NCBI GenBank assembly: GCA_900290255.1
Contig: OMOD01000185.1
Coordinates: 1 to 32,917, forward strand
DNA: 32,917 bases
Direction of reading: 5' to 3'
Origin: Candidatus Sulfotelmatobacter kueseliae
Lineage (GTDB): Bacteria; Acidobacteriota; Terriglobia; Terriglobales; Acidobacteriaceae
This document shows positions 15,516 through 23,088 of this stretch, piece by piece. The position numbers were made by a program, and so were the translations under genes. Position 1 is the stretch's first letter. Each line of letters begins with the position of its first letter. Under the pieces are notes generated by a model. That model saw only the letters and a list, made by a program, of their open reading frames with translations, searched no databases and had not been told where the DNA came from.

Positions 15516-17270
15516 CTATTTCCCTGCCGACGCCGCCGCCGGCCTGACATAAACCCTACTGGCAATCACCCCCTTGCCTTCCTGCACTGCGATGGTCTGT
15601 CCGGCATTGACGTTCGTGAGTTTGTCCGCCTGCCCGCTGGGCCATTGAATCTCAAGCGTGTCGGCTTTGGTTTGCGAGCCCAGGCCGAAAGTCAGCACGA
15701 GTTCACTCTGCGCCAGATAGCTCGAACCAGAGCGCAGCATCTTCCATTGCTTGTCACTGCCCGAGGTCACGCGAACCACTGCGCCGATGCCGCCTCGATT
15801 CGACTTTGTGCCCACCAATTTGATCCGCAGGCTGTGATTCGCGCCGCCCTCGTTGTGGAACAAATACGCCCGGCCTCCATTCGTAGTGAGCAGAATATCG
15901 AGGAAGCCGTCGTTATCGATGTCGGCGTAAGCCGCGGCCCGCGCCACTCTTGGCGCGGCGAAGGCCCTCCCCATCTGCGCCGTCACCTCGGCGAATTTTC
16001 CTCCGCCAAGATTACGGAACAGATGCGCCGGCTCGGCATAGCTTACGCGTTTCTGCACGCGCTCGATTCCATCCTCGATGTGGCCGTCGGCAACAAATAC
16101 ATCCTGCCAGCCGTCATTGTCGTAATCGAAGAAGAAACAGCCGAAGCCCAGTGTAACGAGCGTGGCACGACCGATTTCGGACTGCGGAGCTTCGTCCACA
16201 AACAGGCCGTTGCCCTCGTTATGATAGAGCGACACCATCTGGTTGGCGAAGTTCGTGATGAGCACGCTGGCATGGCCGCTGCGGTCGTAGTCGGCCGCGT
16301 CCACTCCCATGCCGGCGCGCGCAATGCCGTCCTCGCTGAAGCCGATTCCGGCGGAAACGCCGCGCTCTTCAAACGTTCCATCTCGCTTGTTCAGGTAAAG
16401 CTTGTTAGGCTCGGTGTCGTTGGCAATCAGAATGTCGGGCCAGCCGTCGCCGTTGTAATCGAGAATGGCAATGCCCAGGCTCTTCGAAGTCGGATTGCTC
16501 AGCCCCGCCTTCTCGGTAGCATCTTCAAACTTGCCGCCGCCCAGGTTGTGCCATAGCCGCACTGACGCGCCTTTGTAGGACTCCGGCGTGCAATACGACT
16601 TGTGCGCGCCGTCGATCGTGCAGTAGAGATCGGTCTGCTCGCTCCACTGCACATAGTTCGCGACCACCAGATCGAGCTTGCCGTCGCGATCGTAGTCTAC
16701 CCAGGCCGCGCTGGTGGAAAATTCGTTTGGTCCCCACATCCCGGCAGATTTCGTTACGTCCGTAAAAGTGCCGTTGCCGTTATTGTGAAAGAGATGGCTC
16801 TGTCCCAGCGCAGTTACGAAGATGTCGTCAAATCCGTCGTTATCGTAATCGCCAACGGCTACGCCGAGTCCGTACATCGGCACGGCCAGGCCCGCCCGAC
16901 GCGTCACGTCGGTGAAGGTGCCATCGTGATTGTTGTGGTAGAGCTTGAGCGTCGTGGCACCGCCGTGAGGGTGCCCGGGAAAATCTTCGCCGTTGATCAG
17001 AAGGATGTCGGGATACCCGTCGTTGTCGTAATCAATGAAGGCGCAGCCCGGGCCCATGGTTTCCGGCAGCCACTTTTTCCCGAAAGCGCCATTGTTGTGG
17101 ATGAAATGGATTCCGGCCTGCGCGGTGATGTCTCGGAAATGGATCTGCTGGGCGGTACAGGGCAGAATCCACCACAGAGACACGGAGACACACAGAAAAC
17201 CAAAGAAGGGAAGGTTGCTTTCTCTGTGTCTCTGTGCCTCCGTGGTGAGTTTGGTGTTTCGAAGCGGCAT
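15516..17270 (-). CDS. Secreted CRTAC1-type FG-GAP/ASPIC-UnbV protein
   Basis: The protein has 584 residues. The domain part begins right after a hydrophobic leader at QQIHFRDITAQAGIHFIHNN. Seven FG-GAP/VCBS-like calcium loops lie at 80, 141, 192, 271, 327 (degenerate DYDRSGHAS), 382 and 450, consistent with a seven-bladed propeller. An ASPIC/UnbV domain (HSLRIKLVGTKSNRGGIGAV through IQWPSGQADKLTNV) occupies about 478-560. The family is exported; its ligands are mostly unknown. ATG 17270 overlaps the stop of the multihaem cytochrome gene (TAATG), implying coupled translation and shared function. Residues 8-34, including most of the signal-peptide hydrophobic core (FFGFLCVSVSLWW), are encoded by a dispersed palindromic repeat. 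There is no alternative upstream leader. Confidence 0.85.
   Translation of the reverse strand: MPLRNTKLTTEAQRHRESNLPFFGFLCVSVSLWWILPCTAQQIHFRDITAQAGIHFIHNNGAFGKKWLPETMGPGCAFIDYDNDGYPDILLINGEDFPGHPHGGATTLKLYHNNHDGTFTDVTRRAGLAVPMYGLGVAVGDYDNDGFDDIFVTALGQSHLFHNNGNGTFTDVTKSAGMWGPNEFSTSAAWVDYDRDGKLDLVVANYVQWSEQTDLYCTIDGAHKSYCTPESYKGASVRLWHNLGGGKFEDATEKAGLSNPTSKSLGIAILDYNGDGWPDILIANDTEPNKLYLNKRDGTFEERGVSAGIGFSEDGIARAGMGVDAADYDRSGHASVLITNFANQMVSLYHNEGNGLFVDEAPQSEIGRATLVTLGFGCFFFDYDNDGWQDVFVADGHIEDGIERVQKRVSYAEPAHLFRNLGGGKFAEVTAQMGRAFAAPRVARAAAYADIDNDGFLDILLTTNGGRAYLFHNEGGANHSLRIKLVGTKSNRGGIGAVVRVTSGSDKQWKMLRSGSSYLAQSELVLTFGLGSQTKADTLEIQWPSGQADKLTNVNAGQTIAVQEGKGVIASRVYVRPAAASAGK
17170..17247. repeat. 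TTEAQRHRE-type palindromic dispersed repeat at a gene start
   Basis: Two 29-bp arms (17170-17198 and 17219-17247) match as reverse complements at 25 of 29 positions around a 20-nt loop. The arms carry words such as CACCACAGAGACACGGAGA and CTCTGTGTCTCTGTGCCTC. Read on the minus strand they encode LTTEAQRHRE and FLCVSVSLWW, a translation often seen where this repeat family intrudes into genes. Here it forms the N-terminus of the CRTAC1-type protein. Confidence 0.8.
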
Positions 17271-20149
17271 TATCTCGAGGCTCCAACGGAAGTGGGTGCC
17301 GGGCTTTGCCCGGCCGGGCGGACGGGGGCGTCCGCCCCTACACGGTTCATGCCCAGGGTGGGCAGTGGCACCGAAACATGCTCATGCACCGCTTGCCGCT
17401 CGTTATTGTCTTCCGGATGAAGCCGGCGGTAAGGACCGGTGATTGCCTGCGACGACTCATCTGCCTTGAACCGCAGGTACCGCGCCTGATGCTCCTCAGC
17501 CAACTTCTCGTTACCCAGGCCGTTGTAGCAGAGCATCAGGTTGTAGTGCGCCTGCAGGTCTTCCGTATCGATCGCCAGCACCGATTGCAGAATTTTCACC
17601 GCGTCTTCATATTTGCGTTGGAGAAACAGCACGCGCCCCAGATCATTGAGCGCGACCCGGTCGCGCGGATACTGCGCCAGCACAATTCGCAGTCGGTCGG
17701 CGGCGCCGTCATAATTGCCGTCCGCGCGCAGGACTTTCGCGTAGAAGAAATTCGCTCGGGCAAGGTTGGGTGCAAGAGCCAAAGCCTTCTCCAGCACCAG
17801 TCGCGCCCGCGCCATGTCGCCTTCCTGCACCGCACAGCGGCCAATGTTTACCCAGCCGTCAGGATTGGTCGGGTCTGCCTCGGTCACTTTCTGGAACACC
17901 GCCGCCGCGCCTTTCAAATCTCCTTGCAGGAACAGGCCGATGCCGTAATCGTTCCAGCGCTGCCATTCCTCTTTGCGGACAATTGTCTTCGGCAAAGCTG
18001 CAGGCGTGTTGCGAGCAACTATCGGCAGCGTGACTTCATCTTCGGCGATGGCGACGATGGGCAAGTCTGGAATTTTCTCTTCTTTTGCCGAAACGCCACT
18101 CAGCGATGCTGTGAACACGGTGGGACGGTCGTCGTAGTCCGGCGAGACTGAATCGGGAGGAGCGTTCGGATCAGGCTGGCCAGCAAATGCTTCCTGCGTT
18201 CCGTACCACGAAAACTTCCGGTAGCACAGCCGCGCATGCAGCGTGATCTGGTTGCCCGCGTTCTCGGGAATGAACATGCGGTAATGCACGGTGTCGGCTG
18301 CTCCCGGCGGAATCAGCCGCACGTACACCACGGCCCGCGTCGCCCAGGCATTGCGCTTGTTAATGGGGTTCCCGTGCCCGTCAATCTGGAGCGAGCGGTA
18401 GAAGTGGGCTCCCTTTTCGACTGGACCGTGACCGTTGTCCTCAAACATGCCGCTCCAGAAGATCGTCTGCCCCTTGTCGTCAGTCCCCTTCAGTTCGAGC
18501 CAAGTATCGTAGGCATCAACCGTGCCGCCTGGGAAGAAGTGACCGACCTTCTTGGTGCGCACGACCACGTCCACGCGCACCGTGTCGCCCCGACGCAACG
18601 CAGGCTGCACGCGATTCAACGGAGCCGTAATGGGAACAAGTTGTTCACTCGACTCGGCAACCTTGTTCTCGGCTTCTTCTCCCACAGCGAACGTGGTCGA
18701 GAGCTCTGACTGAGTCGCCGCTCCGGCCCTTAAGGGCGCCTGTGCCGGAGACAAGGCGAAAATATCGACTGTCAACTGCCCGTTCTTCAGAAAATCTTCC
18801 GTCAGCTTGAGCTGGGTTGCATCCGCATTCGCAGTCGGGAGGCCTGTGTTGGCCGCAGGAAAACGGTGCGAGTGAACAAAGCCGTTGATGTTGCCCATGT
18901 CTTTTGACGCTTCCATCGGCATGTGGCAATCGGCGCACTGCTGTGGCTTCGGCGGATAGTAGAACGAGCGCGCCCCCTGACCCGAAACTCCGCTGGCCTG
19001 CCAGTTGTCGTATTCGTTGAAGCCGCGGAACCAGCGATAGTGGTTGACGGGCACGTCGAGGTGCACTTTGTGGCACGAAGAGCAGAATTCCGCCGTCTGC
19101 TCGCGCATGAAAGGCTTCAGGAACACCCGCCGGTGCGGCTCCGGATTCAGCTTGATCAGAAAATCATGCAGCGCGCGGGCGACCGGGTTTTGCGTCGCCG
19201 CCAGCTCGTGCAGCTTGGGATACTCCAGATAAAAGTCGCCCTGGCCCATTGTGCTCTTCACGTCGGCGATGGAGTGGCACATCATGCAACCCAGTCCCGC
19301 TTGTGCTTCCGGCCGGTGCACGATCTGCTTGATCGGTGTGTCCATCATCCCGGCGTAGAGGACGGCTGGATCATGGCAGCCGCCGCACCACTTCGACGGC
19401 CGAGTACCGATCGTGTCTTGCATGTATTCGATCGACTTGCGGTACCACTGATTGTTGAATGACGAAAAATGGTGCGCCGAGCTGAACCACTGGTTGTAGA
19501 TATCTTCGTGGCAGCGCTTGCACGAGTCTGACTCCATGAAGAACTTGCTGGGAATTTTTTGTCCGCCGTAAACCTGGGCCGAACTGGGGAAGAATGGACC
19601 GGAGGGGCCATCGCCTTCGCCATTCATGCTGTCGGGCGGCATGGTCGGATTTTGGATGCGACTGCGCGCCTGCCAACTCTCGCGAATGTATCGCGCTCCG
19701 TAGCCGAGGCCGCCAAAGAGCGCGAGACAGATCGTGACACGAAGGATGGTTGCGCCCACGCCGGCCTTCGATGATCGCCGGTTCTCCAGCCAGCCCGCGA
19801 TCAGGAGGGCCACACTCGCGAGTGAAATAACGATGTGGGAATAGAGCTTGTTCCATTCTGCGCGCGGAGTTCCCGTCTTGATGAGGATCAAACCGAGGAC
19901 GGCTCCGGCGGCGACGAAAAACCAACCTCCTCGTGAGGCGACACTTCCGCGGCGCAGCAAGCGGGATAACCAGGGAATTAGCAGGATCGCGGCGAGAGTT
20001 CCTCCAAGAGCGTGCAGAAGGACCACACCCGCATAGAAGATATTCGGTTGCGGAAAAGTGTAGAGATAGGCCGCTGACAGAATCAGGAACCACACCAGCC
20101 ACAACAGGGTGCGGGCGGCCACTCCACCAGATGTTGGCGCTTCCCCCAT
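17270..20149 (-). CDS. Membrane-anchored five-haem cytochrome c with C-terminal TPRs
   Basis: From ATG 20149 the protein has 959 residues. Five hydrophobic segments lie between 13 and 150. Five haem motifs follow in the exported part: CKRCH 210, CGGCH 255, CMMCH 288, CSSCH 356 and CADCH 405. Nearby His residues could serve as distal ligands, as in cytochrome c-554-like folds. A beta-rich region (about 520-690) and four to five TPR units (about 730-890) end the protein. The last 35 residues are repeat-derived. It probably passes electrons at the outer face of the inner membrane, with TPRs recruiting partners. The stop overlaps the start of the CRTAC1-type gene. A TTG at 20218 would add 23 residues and is an alternative start. 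The donor and acceptor are unknown. Confidence 0.8.
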   Translation of the reverse strand: MGEAPTSGGVAARTLLWLVWFLILSAAYLYTFPQPNIFYAGVVLLHALGGTLAAILLIPWLSRLLRRGSVASRGGWFFVAAGAVLGLILIKTGTPRAEWNKLYSHIVISLASVALLIAGWLENRRSSKAGVGATILRVTICLALFGGLGYGARYIRESWQARSRIQNPTMPPDSMNGEGDGPSGPFFPSSAQVYGGQKIPSKFFMESDSCKRCHEDIYNQWFSSAHHFSSFNNQWYRKSIEYMQDTIGTRPSKWCGGCHDPAVLYAGMMDTPIKQIVHRPEAQAGLGCMMCHSIADVKSTMGQGDFYLEYPKLHELAATQNPVARALHDFLIKLNPEPHRRVFLKPFMREQTAEFCSSCHKVHLDVPVNHYRWFRGFNEYDNWQASGVSGQGARSFYYPPKPQQCADCHMPMEASKDMGNINGFVHSHRFPAANTGLPTANADATQLKLTEDFLKNGQLTVDIFALSPAQAPLRAGAATQSELSTTFAVGEEAENKVAESSEQLVPITAPLNRVQPALRRGDTVRVDVVVRTKKVGHFFPGGTVDAYDTWLELKGTDDKGQTIFWSGMFEDNGHGPVEKGAHFYRSLQIDGHGNPINKRNAWATRAVVYVRLIPPGAADTVHYRMFIPENAGNQITLHARLCYRKFSWYGTQEAFAGQPDPNAPPDSVSPDYDDRPTVFTASLSGVSAKEEKIPDLPIVAIAEDEVTLPIVARNTPAALPKTIVRKEEWQRWNDYGIGLFLQGDLKGAAAVFQKVTEADPTNPDGWVNIGRCAVQEGDMARARLVLEKALALAPNLARANFFYAKVLRADGNYDGAADRLRIVLAQYPRDRVALNDLGRVLFLQRKYEDAVKILQSVLAIDTEDLQAHYNLMLCYNGLGNEKLAEEHQARYLRFKADESSQAITGPYRRLHPEDNNERQAVHEHVSVPLPTLGMNRVGADAPVRPAGQSPAPTSVGASR
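17298..17337. repeat. Tandem hairpin repeat in the 3' end of the cytochrome gene
   Basis: Two perfect adjacent hairpins are present: GCCGGGC-TTT-GCCCGGC (17298-17314) and GGGCGGACG-GGGG-CGTCCGCCC (17316-17337). The minus-strand translation is GADAPVRPAGQSPA, part of the unusual C-terminal tail of the multihaem cytochrome. It is probably another dispersed repeat. It might also act as an RNA structure between two coupled genes. Confidence 0.7.
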
Positions 20150-20340
20150 GACCACGACGACCACGACGCAGAACCGAACTTGTGAGATCGCCCACAGAGC
20201 GAAATCACGCGCAGACAACCTTATACAGCGAGACCTGCGGCGCGAAATAATAGAAATACACTATTCATTTCATTCCAGAGTGCCAGTGATCACCGGATCG
20301 GCGGCATTCTCCAAGGGCCACCAAAATGGATTCAAACATG

Positions 20341-21153
20341 CTATTGGCACCCCGGGCTGAAGTTTGACCGTCGAGGTCCGGCGCCTGAGGTCTGAGGTCC
20401 GAGGTCAGTCATTGCGCGATCCAAAGCGAGTTTCTCTTCCGTTCTCAAACGCCGGTATGTCCCCTTCGCCAACTCTCCCAGCGGTAACGGTCCGATCGCC
20501 ACGCGCACCAGCTGCAACACTTCCACTCCAAGCGCAGCCAGCATGCGCCGAATCTGCCGGTTCTTGCCTTCGTCGAGCGTGATCTCGAGCCAGCAGTTCC
20601 TTTCTCCTGTACGCAGCAGGCGGCCTCGACCAGCGCGCAGAAAGTCGCCGTCTTTTGTTCTCACCCCACTCACCATCGCCGCGGCCAGCTTCTCCCCAGC
20701 GGTTGTCCCGATCTGCACGTGGTAAGTTTTTTCGAGATGCGTTGCCGGTGCAGCGATTCGCGCTCCCCACTCCGAGTCGTTGGTAAGCAACAGCAGGCCC
20801 TCGCTGGCCTTATCCAGTCGCCCGACCGGAGCGACCCAGGGCAAGTTCTCGTCTGCCTTCTCCAACAAGCTATAGACAGTCCCGCGGCCCTTTTCGTCTG
20901 ACGCCGTCGTTACCAGCCCGCGCGGTTTGTTCATTACGAGATAGATCTTCTCCAGTGCCGCAACGGCGCCACCATCCACCGTAATGCAGTCGAGTCCCAA
21001 GCGAACCGGCGTCTCCGGATTGCGCCGCACGCTCCCGTTGAGTCGCACGCGGCCGGCGCGAATCAGTTCCGTAGCCTGTGAGCGCGAGCAATATCCCAGC
21101 TTCGACAGAGCGCGCGCCAAGCCGGTTCTGCGGGCTGCATCTTTCCGCGGCAC
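20341..21153 (-). CDS. RluB/RsuA-family rRNA pseudouridine synthase
   Basis: The protein has 270 residues. An N-terminal S4 RNA-binding domain (about 11-58, LARALSKLGYCSRSQATELI) is followed by the catalytic domain with GRLDKASEGLLLLTND, where D114 is the nucleophilic Asp. The family signature DEGKNRQIRRMLAALG also occurs. Members convert uridine to pseudouridine in rRNA (RluB at 23S position 2605, RsuA at 16S 516, E. coli numbering). The S4 domain and motif set fit RluB/RluE/RsuA, and RluB is my best guess. The start is GTG 21153, because the nearby ATG at 21161 is out of frame. The tail from residue 249 (TDLGPQTSGAGPRRSNFSPG) derives from a dispersed repeat and is not family sequence. It is upstream of the cytochrome gene on the same strand (191 bp gap). 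Confidence 0.85.
   Translation of the reverse strand: MPRKDAARRTGLARALSKLGYCSRSQATELIRAGRVRLNGSVRRNPETPVRLGLDCITVDGGAVAALEKIYLVMNKPRGLVTTASDEKGRGTVYSLLEKADENLPWVAPVGRLDKASEGLLLLTNDSEWGARIAAPATHLEKTYHVQIGTTAGEKLAAAMVSGVRTKDGDFLRAGRGRLLRTGERNCWLEITLDEGKNRQIRRMLAALGVEVLQLVRVAIGPLPLGELAKGTYRRLRTEEKLALDRAMTDLGPQTSGAGPRRSNFSPGCQ
20372..20408. repeat. GAGGTCTGAGGTCCGAGGTC-type repeat at the pseudouridine synthase 3' end
   Basis: The words GAGGTCCG, GAGGTCTG and GAGGTCCGAGGTC are the same as in the repeat at 12903-12996. Read on the minus strand, the unit encodes TDLGPQTSGAGPR at residues 249-261 of the pseudouridine synthase, extending its C-terminus. Confidence 0.75.
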
Positions 21154-21269
21154 AGGTTCATGCTAATCCAAGCGCAGCCGCACTCCTATCATGCACAATC
21201 CTGCCGCGGCTTGGTACCATGTTGAGCGCGGTGTCTCATCCACCTGCGAATCAGCATGAAGGAGCTCTG

Positions 21270-21647
21270 ATGGCCCACCAGCATCCTCCCCGCTTTCTGA
21301 AAATAGTTGATGACGCCAAAACCCGTGTGCGCGAGACCAATGTGGACGAGGTGAAAGCCCGCATGGATCGTGGCGACAAGTTTTTGCTTGTGGATGTACG
21401 CGAAGAAAGCGAATTCGCTAAAGACCACCTGCCCGGCGCGATTCATCTGGGCAAAGGCGTCATTGAGCGTGACATCGAGGAGCGCGTGCCGGATCTCAAC
21501 CGGGAAATGATTCTTTATTGCGGCGGTGGTTACCGCTCCGCATTGGCCGCCGACAATCTGCAGAAAATGGGCTACACCAACGTGATTTCGATGGACGGCG
21601 GCATCCGCGGCTGGCGGGAAAGGGGCTATCCGCTGACCACGGGTTGA
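21270..21647 (+). CDS. Single-domain rhodanese-like protein
   Basis: This 125-residue protein is almost entirely one rhodanese domain: FLLVDVREESEFAKDHLPGA for the first part, then ILYCGGGYRSALAADNL with C84 at the head of a CxxGxR active loop (C84 to R89), and GGIRGWRERGYPL at the end. Such proteins bind a persulfide on the Cys and transfer sulfane sulfur, for example to cyanide or thiol acceptors, in the cytoplasm. There is no export signal. ATG 21270 is preceded by AAGGAG 5 nt upstream. In-frame sequence upstream of this has no family match. The gene is 84 bp before the sugar porter on the same strand. No functional link is apparent. Confidence 0.85.
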   Translation: MAHQHPPRFLKIVDDAKTRVRETNVDEVKARMDRGDKFLLVDVREESEFAKDHLPGAIHLGKGVIERDIEERVPDLNREMILYCGGGYRSALAADNLQKMGYTNVISMDGGIRGWRERGYPLTTG

Positions 21648-21730
21648 GAGCAGTTCGCAAGAAACTGCGCCTCCCGTCTGAATCACAGTCAACCGCCTCG
21701 CCTCTGTGGTAAGCTCCATGTTTTCCTACC

Positions 21731-23056
21731 ATGAATGCTCGCATCTTCTTCTGGTCGCTCACCTCTGCTCTGGCCGGGTTTCTCTTCGGTTTTGACACGG
21801 TCGTGATTTCCGGCGCAGAAAAGACTATCCAGACACTCTGGTCTCTGAGTCCCGGCCTGCACGGCATCGCCATGGGCTCGGCGCTGTATGGCACCGTCGT
21901 GGGTTCTTTGGTCGGCGGCTGGCCCGCTGACCGGTTCGGGCGTAGAGCAACCCTACTTTGGATCGGCGTTCTCTATCTGGTCGGTGCGGTGGGGTCAGGT
22001 TTGGCGCCCAATGTGTCCATTTTCATTGCCGCGCGTTTTGTTGGCGGCTTGGGGATTGGCATCTCGACGGTGGTCGCTCCGATGTACATTTCCGAGATTG
22101 CACCGCCCAAGCACCGTGGACGCCTTGCCGGCATGTTTCAGTTCAACATTGTTTTTGGCATCCTGATCGCCTTCGTCTCGAACGCGCTGCTGGCTGGCAT
22201 CGGCGAAAATGCCTGGCGCTGGATGCTGGGTGTGGCCGCGTTTCCATCCCTTCTCTACACGATGTTGTGCTTCGGCCTGCCCGAAAGCCCGCGTTGGTTG
22301 TTAAGCCGGAAGGGCGATCGCGAGGCGGCTTTGCAGGTCCTGCAGCGGGGCGAGCCTGACCTTGCACCAGCCGAAATCGCAGCCGAGGCGGACGCGATTG
22401 CAGCTGCATCTTCGGAACCGGCCTCATTGGGGCACTTCTGGACTCGCCGTCTCCGCAAACCGATCCTGCTCGCCATCCTGATTGCTTTCTTCAACCAACT
22501 CTCCGGCATCAACGCGATTCTGTACTACGCTCCTCGAATCTTCGAGCTCACCGGCCTGGCGGCCAAGGCGGCCTTGTTGCAATCCGTCGGGATTGGCGTC
22601 ACCAATCTCGTATTCACCTTTGTCGGGTTGTGGCTGATTGACCGGCTTGGACGGCGCACGCTGCTTTACATCGGCTCCTTTGGCTACATCGCTTCCCTCG
22701 GCCTTGTTGCCTGGGCGTTCTTTACCGAACATTTCTCCATCGTGCCGGTTTGCATCTTTGCATTCATCGCGGCTCACGCGATCGGCCAGGGGGCCGTTAT
22801 CTGGGTGTTCATCTCTGAGATATTCCCCAATCGTCATCGGGCGGAGGGCCAGACGCTAGGCAGTACTACTCACTGGGTTTTCGCCGCTCTGCTCACCACT
22901 TTCTTCCCGAAAATGGTTGCCGTCTTTCCGCCCGGGTATATTTTTTCGTTCTTTGCCGCAATGATGGTTCTTCAGCTCATCTGGGTGAAGACGCTGGTTC
23001 CGGAGACCAAGGGTGTGCCGCTGGAGCAGATTCAGAAGCAGTTGGGAATGGAATAG
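21731..23056 (+). CDS. MFS sugar porter (XylE/GalP-like proton symporter)
   Basis: The protein has 441 residues and twelve predicted hydrophobic segments. Sugar-porter hallmarks appear in order: GFDTVVISGA in helix 1, DRFGRRATL after helix 2, PPKHRGRLAG, PESPRWLLSRKGD before the central loop, QLSGINAILYYAP in helix 7, DRLGRRTLL and PETKGVPLEQ at the C-terminus. The family imports pentoses or hexoses with protons. A xylulokinase gene converges from the other side with a 32-bp gap, so D-xylose or xylulose is a reasonable but unproven substrate. Helix spacing and length match XylE-type porters (about 460-490), slightly short in the central loop. No clear Shine-Dalgarno sequence precedes ATG 21731. 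Confidence 0.85.
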   Translation: MNARIFFWSLTSALAGFLFGFDTVVISGAEKTIQTLWSLSPGLHGIAMGSALYGTVVGSLVGGWPADRFGRRATLLWIGVLYLVGAVGSGLAPNVSIFIAARFVGGLGIGISTVVAPMYISEIAPPKHRGRLAGMFQFNIVFGILIAFVSNALLAGIGENAWRWMLGVAAFPSLLYTMLCFGLPESPRWLLSRKGDREAALQVLQRGEPDLAPAEIAAEADAIAAASSEPASLGHFWTRRLRKPILLAILIAFFNQLSGINAILYYAPRIFELTGLAAKAALLQSVGIGVTNLVFTFVGLWLIDRLGRRTLLYIGSFGYIASLGLVAWAFFTEHFSIVPVCIFAFIAAHAIGQGAVIWVFISEIFPNRHRAEGQTLGSTTHWVFAALLTTFFPKMVAVFPPGYIFSFFAAMMVLQLIWVKTLVPETKGVPLEQIQKQLGME

Positions 23057-23088
23057 AGATTACGGGTTCAGCGCGCCGAGCACATCGC

